6,762 bases of DNA from Mediterranea massiliensis (lineage in GTDB: Bacteria > Bacteroidota > Bacteroidia > Bacteroidales > Bacteroidaceae): NCBI GenBank assembly GCA_958402075.1, contig CATXSD010000139.1:1-6762 (forward strand), in the 5' to 3' direction. A model generated the notes under the pieces. That model was not told the DNA's origin, searched no databases, and saw only the letters and a program-made list of their open reading frames with translations. Shown in pieces: positions 1-4,794 of the stretch (positions are counted from its first letter, which is position 1; each line of letters starts with the position of its first letter). The translations under genes were made by a program, and so were the position numbers.

Positions 1-6
1 GGGGAC

Positions 7-54
7 TGAACGGATATCACCGGAAATGCTGAACGGGTATCCGCCGGAATATGC
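7..54. repeat. Imperfect tandem direct repeat, two units of 23 and 25 bp
   Basis: Two adjacent copies run from 7 to 29 and from 30 to 54. Both share TGAACGG, then R, then TATC, two or three variable bases, CGGAA, and ATGC (with one extra T in the second copy). The copies differ by a few substitutions and two single-base insertions. The array touches the left edge, and bases 1-6 do not continue the unit, so two copies may be all there is. It overlaps the 3' end of the minus-strand DUF6169-like gene and supplies its last codons and its stop. Its nature (dispersed genomic repeat or local duplication) cannot be decided from this window. Confidence 0.75.
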
Positions 55-442
55 ATATAATGGAAGAAGATAAAGTTGTAAATAGCGATTTGCGATTATA
101 AGTAGAAAACCAGTATTCAAACAAGCGGCTTCTCATACTTTGCTTGTTGTCTCCAGTTTCGCATATATAAAGTAATGTTGAATTATTGGCATGGAAGAAC
201 TCGTCAATGATAGCAATAATAGTATCACGCACCTTCCTGTCACGCGGCGATTTATGATTGTTGATATTTGCAACGATAAGCTGGAAGGAATTCCACGATA
301 ACAGAATGTCATCTTCCATAAAACCGATAGAGTAATGAGTCCCGTTATCTGTAAAGAATTGGAAAAAGCCTTCTTTCTCACATGCTTCTACAGGATAAGA
401 AGCCGATTCGTTAATACGATCCAACGAAAGCGCATTCATCAT
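17..442 (-). CDS. DUF6169-like hypothetical protein, probably C-terminally truncated
   Basis: This 141-residue protein resembles the Bacteroides DUF6169 family, recognised by eye. The N-terminal half has the F-x-TDNGTHYSIGF strand followed by a short acidic turn. The middle has FQLIVANINN, then a helix around residues 65-90 (KVRDTIIAIIDEFF). The best match is the block LLYICETGDN plus RSRLFEYWF at about residues 90-112. No signal peptide or membrane segment is seen, so it is probably cytoplasmic. Family members usually continue 40-50 residues past the W-F motif. Here the last dozen or so residues are written by the tandem repeat at 7-54, and the stop falls inside the repeat, so the native C-terminus seems lost. 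The start overlaps the stop of the upstream 51-residue gene by one base (TAATG), which suggests translational coupling. Function is unknown. The family call is moderately sure and the truncation is an inference. Confidence 0.7.
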   Translation of the reverse strand: MMNALSLDRINESASYPVEACEKEGFFQFFTDNGTHYSIGFMEDDILLSWNSFQLIVANINNHKSPRDRKVRDTIIAIIDEFFHANNSTLLYICETGDNKQSMRSRLFEYWFSTYNRKSLFTTLSSSIICIFRRIPVQHFR

Positions 443-597
443 TATAAAGCGAAAAAGTTCTTAGCCTCCTTACCGGTACGCTGCTTATATGTTTCCTTCA
501 TCGTTTTTTCCAAAGAAGCAAGACATTCGCGTTTCTTTGCCTTTGCCGCCTGAAATTTAGCAAGAGCCTCTTTAGTCGTTATCTTCTCTTTCATCAT
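442..597 (-). CDS. Small basic hypothetical protein, 51 aa
   Basis: A short ORF begins with tandem ATG codons at 597 and 594 and ends in TAA at 444-442. It encodes 51 residues with about 14 Lys/Arg against 6 Glu. It looks like one long amphipathic helix (ITTKEALAKFQAAKAKKREC, then LASLEKTMKETYKQ), followed by RTGKEAKNFFAL. No membrane segment or signal peptide is seen. Its stop overlaps the DUF6169-like start, so the two form an operon. A -7 box lies 17 bp upstream of the first ATG and a palindrome lies just before that box. Similar short proteins with a K-F-Q-A-A-x-A-K-K core seem familiar from Bacteroides, but no function is known to me. The layout would fit a two-gene toxin-antitoxin-like or other small regulatory unit, which is speculative. 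The coding call rests on the overlap, the protein-like composition and the promoter. Confidence 0.68.
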   Translation of the reverse strand: MMKEKITTKEALAKFQAAKAKKRECLASLEKTMKETYKQRTGKEAKNFFAL

Positions 598-613
598 AAA
601 CTTTTATTTTTTG

Positions 614-621
614 CAAAGATA
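614..621 (-). promoter_or_regulatory. Bacteroides -7 box for the small-gene/DUF6169 pair
   Basis: The minus strand reads TATCTTTG, an exact match to the Bacteroides -7 consensus TAnnTTTG. It ends 16 bp before the first ATG of the 51-residue gene. No convincing TTTG-type -33 box is visible 19-21 bp upstream, where the palindrome at 631-643 and an AT-rich stretch lie. Confidence 0.55.
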
Positions 622-630
622 AGAAAAAAT

Positions 631-643
631 GCTGATTATCAGC
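631..643. promoter_or_regulatory. Palindrome GCTGAT-T-ATCAGC, operator candidate
   Basis: A perfect 6-bp inverted repeat with a one-base centre is embedded in A/T tracts, with two further pairing bases after one mismatch. It lies just upstream of the -7 box of the small-gene/DUF6169 pair, between the expected -33 and -7 positions. That placement suits a repressor site for that operon. It is too short and lacks the strong GC stem expected of a terminator. Its function is inferred from position only. Confidence 0.45.
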
Positions 644-760
644 TTTAAAAAGACAATAAACATATGAGAGGGAATAAAGTTCCTTTTTATCTCTCCTTTC
701 TGCATCCCCTGAAAGCCTTATTATTGAGATACACTTTTGTCCCGTAAAAGTAGATAAATA

Positions 761-782
761 GTTCTTTGAAATAATTGAAATA
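761..782 (+). promoter_or_regulatory. boxA-like stretch in the gene-free region upstream of the IS fossil
   Basis: The 598-856 interval carries no gene I can support on either strand. Within it, GTTCTTTGAAATAATTG resembles the boxA-type element (GTTCTTTGACAT-like) that precedes rRNA operons and some other long transcripts in Bacteroidetes. No rRNA follows here, only the transposase remnant. The match is short and AT-rich, so chance is a real possibility. A second weak signal, CAACTTTG at 827-834, is one mismatch from the TAnnTTTG box and could be the old IS promoter. Confidence 0.25.
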
Positions 783-856
783 TAGTCAATTATACGGATT
801 TTATAAATGAAACGGACTTGATTTTGCAACTTTGCAGTCAAACACACATGGTTGCT

Positions 857-1139
857 ATGTTCCAAGATGAATACGTTTTTTCTCAACTAACCGCTTTCCT
901 GAACAGGATTCAGTTCAACAACTATGTTCGTAGGTATGCTGGTAACCGCCATGTAAAACATTTTACATGCTGGAATCAGATGCTTGCGATGATGTTTGGG
1001 CAACTGAGTAAACGTGAGAGCCTGCGCGAAACGGACAACTGGCATATTTAATATTTCCGGAAAGAAATATGCATTTGATTCAACAACGATTCCATTATGT
1101 CTTGCAACATTCCCGTGGGCAAAGTTCCGGAGCAAGAAA
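857..1139 (+). pseudogene. IS4-family (DUF4372) transposase remnant
   Basis: Two fragments of one transposase lie in different frames. The first, 857 to about 1030, encodes MFQDEYVFSQL, then RRYAGNRHVKHF and TCWNQMLAMMFGQLSKRESL. This is the N-terminal DUF4372 pattern of Bacteroidetes IS4-type transposases. The second, about 1029 to 1139, encodes AKRTTGIFNISGKKYAFDST and then TIPLCLATFPWAKFRSKK. This is the start of the DDE domain, with its first catalytic Asp at codon 1077-1079. In intact family members these blocks are roughly 100 residues apart; here they nearly abut, so about 80 residues are deleted at the junction near 1025-1032, with a frame change. Nothing of the later DDE domain is recognisable after 1139. 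The element is dead. No terminal inverted repeats or target duplication could be identified. Confidence 0.82.
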
Positions 1140-1221
1140 AGAAGGAGTCCTTTCTCCCGTTTTCCTGCAATATGTGTTGTAAAACATCGCTTCGGATAGT
1201 GCTTTTTATTTCTAAAAACCG

Positions 1222-1229
1222 TTTCTTTG
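1222..1229 (+). promoter_or_regulatory. Candidate -7 box for fucR
   Basis: TTTCTTTG differs from TAnnTTTG by one base and lies 54 bp before the fucR ATG. No clear -33 box is seen upstream. If it is used, transcription would start around 1233-1237, so the inverted repeats at 1232-1267 would lie at and just after the start point. The rest of 1140-1283 holds no gene. Confidence 0.35.
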
Positions 1230-1231
1230 TA

Positions 1232-1267
1232 CCAGCATAGTTCAGCACAGCATTCGTTCTGTGCTGG
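1232..1267. promoter_or_regulatory. Nested inverted repeats in the fucR leader, likely operator
   Basis: CAGCACAG (1243-1250) and CTGTGCTG (1259-1266) are perfect 8-bp inverted arms around an 8-base centre. A second left arm, CCAGCATAG (1232-1240), pairs 8 of 9 with CTGTGCTGG (1259-1267), so one right arm can pair with two left arms. The site lies 16 bp upstream of the fucR ATG, as expected for an autoregulatory operator. An RNA hairpin in the leader is the alternative. No T-run follows, so it is not a terminator. Confidence 0.5.
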
Positions 1268-1283
1268 CAAACTTGGAAACACC

Positions 1284-2267
1284 ATGAGAAACGATACATT
1301 CGGACAACAGGCAAGCAAGGTGACGCAGTTGGCAGACCGCCTTGGACAGGCCATCTCCATGCGGGAGTTTCTGGAAGGCGACCCTCTCCCTTCCATCAAT
1401 GAACTGAGCCGCCGTTATGGCGTGTCCCGCGACACGGTCTTCAAGGCTTTCCGCGACCTGCGGGAACGCGGACTGATAGACTCTACGCCACGCAAGGGTT
1501 ATTTCGTAACCGGACAGGTGACCAACGTCCTCCTGCTGCTCGACCAGTACACGCCTTTCAAGGAAACGCTGTACAACAGCTTTGTGAAACATCTTCCCCT
1601 TCATTATAAGGTAGACCTTCTGTTCCACCAGTACAACGAACGCCTGTTCAATACGCTGGTCCGCGAGTCGGTGGGCAAGTACAGCAAGTATGTGGTGATG
1701 AATTTCGACAACGAGAAGTTCAGCCCGGCCTTGAACAAGATCAATCCGGCCCGGTTGTTGCTGCTCGATTTCGGCAAGTTCGACAAGGACCGCTATTCGT
1801 ATGTCTGCCAGGATTTTGACGAGTCTTTCTACCGTGCCTTGGTGTCTTTGGACGACCGTATGTCGGCCTATCGCAAGTTTGTCTTTCTCTTTCCCCGCAG
1901 CTTGAAGCATCCCCGCAGCAGTCAGGAGTATTTCGTTTGCTATTGCCGGGAGCGCGGACTGGAGTATGCGGTGGACGAAAATCTGGAAAACCTGAAGGTG
2001 GAGCCCGGCACGGCCTATCTGGCCATCAAGCAGCAGGACGTGGTAAGGGTCGTGAAGCAGGGACGGACGGCAGGACTGAAGTGTGGCAGAGACTATGGTC
2101 TGCTGGCCTACAACGACATCCCTTCCTACGAAGTAATAGACGAAGGCATCACCGCCCTGACTATCGACTGGCGGAAGATGGGCGATGAGGTGGCGGACTT
2201 TGTCCTGAACGGCACGCCCGTGCAGGAGTATCTGCCGACGGAGGTGCGTTTGCGGAATTCGCTGTGA
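1284..2267 (+). CDS. fucR: FucR, GntR-type L-fucose-responsive regulator
   Basis: A 327-residue cytoplasmic transcription factor. Residues 10-75 are a GntR winged helix: PSINELSRRYG as helix 2, SRDTVFKAFRDL as recognition helix, then the GLIDSTPRKGYFV wing. Residues from about 80 to the end look like a LacI/periplasmic-binding-protein type effector domain, with the strand NVLLLLDQY after the linker and GLLAYNDIPSYEVID near the C-terminus, a pattern of sugar-sensing domains. The closest match I recall is FucR of B. thetaiotaomicron, the fucose-relieved repressor of the fuc operon. ATG 1284 is preferred: an in-frame TTG at 1227 would add 19 non-conserved residues encoded by the inverted repeats. 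It lies 74 bp before fucI on the same strand with no terminator seen, so read-through is possible. L-fucose as effector is inferred from homology and context. Confidence 0.93.
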   Translation: MRNDTFGQQASKVTQLADRLGQAISMREFLEGDPLPSINELSRRYGVSRDTVFKAFRDLRERGLIDSTPRKGYFVTGQVTNVLLLLDQYTPFKETLYNSFVKHLPLHYKVDLLFHQYNERLFNTLVRESVGKYSKYVVMNFDNEKFSPALNKINPARLLLLDFGKFDKDRYSYVCQDFDESFYRALVSLDDRMSAYRKFVFLFPRSLKHPRSSQEYFVCYCRERGLEYAVDENLENLKVEPGTAYLAIKQQDVVRVVKQGRTAGLKCGRDYGLLAYNDIPSYEVIDEGITALTIDWRKMGDEVADFVLNGTPVQEYLPTEVRLRNSL

Positions 2268-2276
2268 TTTTTTTAT

Positions 2277-2293
2277 CCTGTATTCAGTACAGG
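2277..2293. promoter_or_regulatory. Inverted repeat CCTGTA-n5-TACAGG before fucI, likely FucR operator
   Basis: Perfect 6-bp arms flank TTCAG in the fucR-fucI gap. The right part, TTCAGTACAG (2283-2292), matches TTCAGCACAG in the fucR leader at 9 of 10 bases. The hexamer TCAGTA recurs at 2284 and 2294, exactly one helical turn apart. A weak -7 candidate, TAATTTG at 2316-2322 (one base short of TAnnTTTG), lies downstream, which would put the repeat near the upstream promoter element. There is a T-run at 2268-2274 just after the fucR stop, but no stem precedes it. Confidence 0.5.
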
Positions 2294-2341
2294 TCAGTAT
2301 AGATAATTAAGGAAATAATTTGTTTAACCCATTTGTTCGAA

Positions 2342-4120
2342 ATGATGAAAAAGTATCCCAAAATTGGAATCCGCCCCACCATTGACGGTCGTCAGGGCGG
2401 TGTTCGAGAGAGTCTGGAAGAAAAGACCATGAATCTGGCCAAGGCAGTGGCCGAGCTGATTTCCACCAACCTGAAGAACGGCGACGGCAGCCCGGTAGAG
2501 TGTGTGATAGCCGACGGCACCATCGGTCGTGTGGCCGAGAGTGCGGCCTGTGCCGAGAAGTTCGAGCGCGAGGGTGTAGGCTCCACCATTACCGTGACCT
2601 CCTGCTGGTGCTATGGTGCCGAGACCATGGACATGAACCCGTATTATCCGAAGGCCGTCTGGGGCTTCAACGGTACGGAACGTCCGGGTGCCGTTTACCT
2701 GGCCGCCGTCTTGGCCGGTCATGCCCAGAAGGGGCTACCCGCTTTCGGCATCTATGGTCGTGATGTGCAGGACCTGGACGACAACAGCATTCCCGCCGAC
2801 GTGGCCGAGAAGATTCTCCGTTTTGCCCGTGCCGCCCAGGCTGTGGCCACCATGCGCGGCAAGTCCTACCTGTCGATGGGCAGCGTGTCGATGGGCATTG
2901 CCGGCTCCATTGTCAATCCCGACTTCTTCCAGGAATACCTGGGCATGCGCAACGAGTCGGTCGACCTGACCGAAATCATCCGCCGCATGACGGAGGGTAT
3001 CTACGATAAGGAAGAATATGCCAAGGCAATGGCCTGGACCGAGAAATATTGTAAGGTGAACGAAGGCGAGGACTTCAAGAACCGTCCCGAGAAGCGCAAG
3101 ACCCGCGAACAGAAGGATGCCGACTGGGAGTTCATCGTGAAGATGATGATCATCATGCGCGACCTGATGCAGGGCAATCCCAAGCTGCGTGAGATGGGTT
3201 TCAAGGAAGAGGCGCTGGGACACAATGCCATTGCCGCCGGCTTCCAGGGACAGCGCCAGTGGACCGACTTCTATCCCAACGGCGACTATCCCGAAGCGCT
3301 GCTCAATACCTCTTTCGACTGGAACGGCATCCGTGAAGCCTATGTGGTGGCTACCGAGAACGATGCCTGCAACGGCGTGGCCATGCTGTTCGGCCATCTG
3401 CTGACCAACCGCGCCCAGATTTTCTCCGATGTGCGTACCTACTGGAGCCCCGAAGCCGTGAAGCGTGTCACGGGCAAGGAGCTGACCGGACTGGCCGCCA
3501 ACGGCATCATCCACCTCATCAACTCAGGCGCCACGACGCTCGACGGTTCGGGCCAGTCGGTCGACGAAGCCGGCAACCCCGTGATGAAGGAGCCTTGGAA
3601 CCTGACCCAGGCCGACGTGGACAACTGCCTGAAGGCTACGACCTGGTATCCGGCCGACCGCGACTACTTCCGTGGAGGCGGCTTCTCGTCCAACTTCCTT
3701 TCCAAGGGCGGCATGCCTGTCACGATGATGCGTCTGAACCTGGTGAAAGGCCTCGGCCCCGTGCTTCAGATAGCCGAAGGCTGGACCGTGACCATCGACC
3801 CCGAAATCCACGAAAAGCTGAACATGCGTACCGATCCCACCTGGCCCACTACCTGGTTCGTACCCCGTCTGTGCGACAAGCCGGCCTTCAAGGACGTCTA
3901 TTCCGTGATGAACAACTGGGGAGCCAACCACGGTGCCATCAGTTACGGCCACATCGGTCAGGATCTGATTACGATGGCTTCCATTCTCCGCATTCCGGTC
4001 TGCATGCACAATGTGGACGATGAGAAGATTTTCCGTCCGGCAGCCTGGAACGCCTTCGGCATGGACAAGGAAGGTGCCGATTACCGTGCCTGCGCCACCT
4101 ATGGTCCCATTTACAAATAA
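2342..4120 (+). CDS. fucI: L-fucose isomerase
   Basis: Converts L-fucose to L-fuculose in the cytoplasm, the first step of the pathway. The protein follows E. coli FucI over its whole length (592 residues from ATG 2342; 591 in E. coli). Recognisable blocks are PKIGIRPTIDGRQGGVRESL at the N-terminus, TVTSCWCYGAETMDMNP, WGFNGTERPGAVYLAA, SMGIAGSIV, and YRACATYGPIYK at the end. The E. coli metal and catalytic residues Glu337, Asp361 and His528 correspond to Glu339 (VVATEND), Asp363 (FSDVRTYW) and His530 (WGANHGA), with identical spacing, so the enzyme should be active with Mn2+. Two ATGs stand in tandem (2342, 2345); the second gives the MKKYPKIGIRP start I recall for Bacteroides homologues. An in-frame TTG at 2333 is less likely. 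fucA follows after 17 bp. The fold forms large oligomers in E. coli. Confidence 0.97.
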   Translation: MMKKYPKIGIRPTIDGRQGGVRESLEEKTMNLAKAVAELISTNLKNGDGSPVECVIADGTIGRVAESAACAEKFEREGVGSTITVTSCWCYGAETMDMNPYYPKAVWGFNGTERPGAVYLAAVLAGHAQKGLPAFGIYGRDVQDLDDNSIPADVAEKILRFARAAQAVATMRGKSYLSMGSVSMGIAGSIVNPDFFQEYLGMRNESVDLTEIIRRMTEGIYDKEEYAKAMAWTEKYCKVNEGEDFKNRPEKRKTREQKDADWEFIVKMMIIMRDLMQGNPKLREMGFKEEALGHNAIAAGFQGQRQWTDFYPNGDYPEALLNTSFDWNGIREAYVVATENDACNGVAMLFGHLLTNRAQIFSDVRTYWSPEAVKRVTGKELTGLAANGIIHLINSGATTLDGSGQSVDEAGNPVMKEPWNLTQADVDNCLKATTWYPADRDYFRGGGFSSNFLSKGGMPVTMMRLNLVKGLGPVLQIAEGWTVTIDPEIHEKLNMRTDPTWPTTWFVPRLCDKPAFKDVYSVMNNWGANHGAISYGHIGQDLITMASILRIPVCMHNVDDEKIFRPAAWNAFGMDKEGADYRACATYGPIYK

Positions 4121-4137
4121 TTCAACCGTCAACAGCT

Positions 4138-4776
4138 ATGATAACAGAAGAACAAATCCAGCAGTTTATAGCCCAGGCCCATCGCTGTGGCGATGCCCGG
4201 CTGACCATTTGCAGCAGCGGCAACCTGTCGTGGCGCATCGGCGACCAGGCCCTGGTTTCCGGTACCGGTTCATGGGTTCCGTCCTTGAAGCGGGAGAATG
4301 TGGCCGTCTGCAATATTGCCGACGGAACGTCGGTCAACGGCGTGAAACCCTCGATGGAGAGCGGTTTCCATCTGGGCATCCTTCGGGAGCGTCCCGATGT
4401 GAATGTGGTGTTCCACTTCCAGTCGGAATATGCCACGGTGGTGTCCTGCATGAAGAATCGGCCGACCAACTTCAACGTGACGGCCGAAATACCTTGTCAC
4501 GTAGGTTCCGAAATTCCGTTGATTCCTTACTATCGTCCCGGTTCCAAGGAGCTGGCCGCCGCTGTGGTGGCCGCCATGCGCGACCATAATTCCATCCTGC
4601 TGGCCAAGCATGGCCAGGTGGTCTGCGGCAAGGACTTCGACGAAGTGTTCGAACGGGCCATGTTCTTCGAAATGGCCTGCCGTATCATCATTCAGTCGGG
4701 CGGTGCCTATGAGGTGCTGTCGCCTGCCGAGATAGACGACCTGGAAGTGTATGTACTGGGCAAAAAGACCAAATAA
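4138..4776 (+). CDS. fucA: L-fuculose-1-phosphate aldolase, class II aldolase/adducin family
   Basis: Expected to cleave L-fuculose-1-phosphate into dihydroxyacetone phosphate and L-lactaldehyde in the cytoplasm. It has 212 residues, against about 215 in E. coli FucA. The phosphate-binding loops SSGNLS (26-31) and SGTGSW (41-46) are present, as is the catalytic Glu74 in PSMESGFH. Of the three zinc histidines of E. coli FucA, His92 and His155 correspond to His93 (VFHFQ) and His158 (LAKHGQ), but the His94 position is Gln95. The phosphate-site Ser72 position is Met73, and the Tyr113 region (NFNVTAEIP) has no obvious tyrosine. I recall the same H-F-Q pattern in Bacteroides homologues, so this looks like a lineage variant, not decay. 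It starts 17 bp after fucI and ends 18 bp before fucK, so it is co-transcribed. The substrate is inferred from operon position. Confidence 0.9.
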   Translation: MITEEQIQQFIAQAHRCGDARLTICSSGNLSWRIGDQALVSGTGSWVPSLKRENVAVCNIADGTSVNGVKPSMESGFHLGILRERPDVNVVFHFQSEYATVVSCMKNRPTNFNVTAEIPCHVGSEIPLIPYYRPGSKELAAAVVAAMRDHNSILLAKHGQVVCGKDFDEVFERAMFFEMACRIIIQSGGAYEVLSPAEIDDLEVYVLGKKTK

Positions 4777-4794
4777 GTTCAAGAGACCGATACC

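Noticed and set aside
335..553. Plus-strand open frame of 72 codons over the minus-strand gene pair
   Set aside because: It is antisense to two better supported genes, with no ribosome site or recognisable motif.
572..886. Minus-strand open frame of 104 codons upstream of the small gene
   Set aside because: It is antisense to the transposase N-terminus, runs over the promoter and palindrome of the small gene, and has no protein-like pattern.
1227..1283. TTG start extending FucR by 19 residues
   Set aside because: The added residues are encoded by the inverted repeats and do not fit the N-terminus of GntR regulators. ATG 1284 is a better start.
887..1910. Minus-strand open frames across the IS remnant and the start of fucR
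   Set aside because: The plus strand shows transposase and FucR motifs here, while the minus-strand translations show nothing recognisable.
2265..2293. Terminator after fucR
   Set aside because: The T-run comes directly after the stop codon, before the inverted repeat, so there is no stem followed by T's on the plus strand.
2333..2341. TTG start extending FucI by three residues
   Set aside because: Two ATGs follow immediately and give the family length of 591-592 residues.
2735..3514. Minus-strand open frame of 259 codons inside fucI
   Set aside because: It is fully antisense to fucI, with no promoter or family resemblance. It results from codon bias on the opposite strand.
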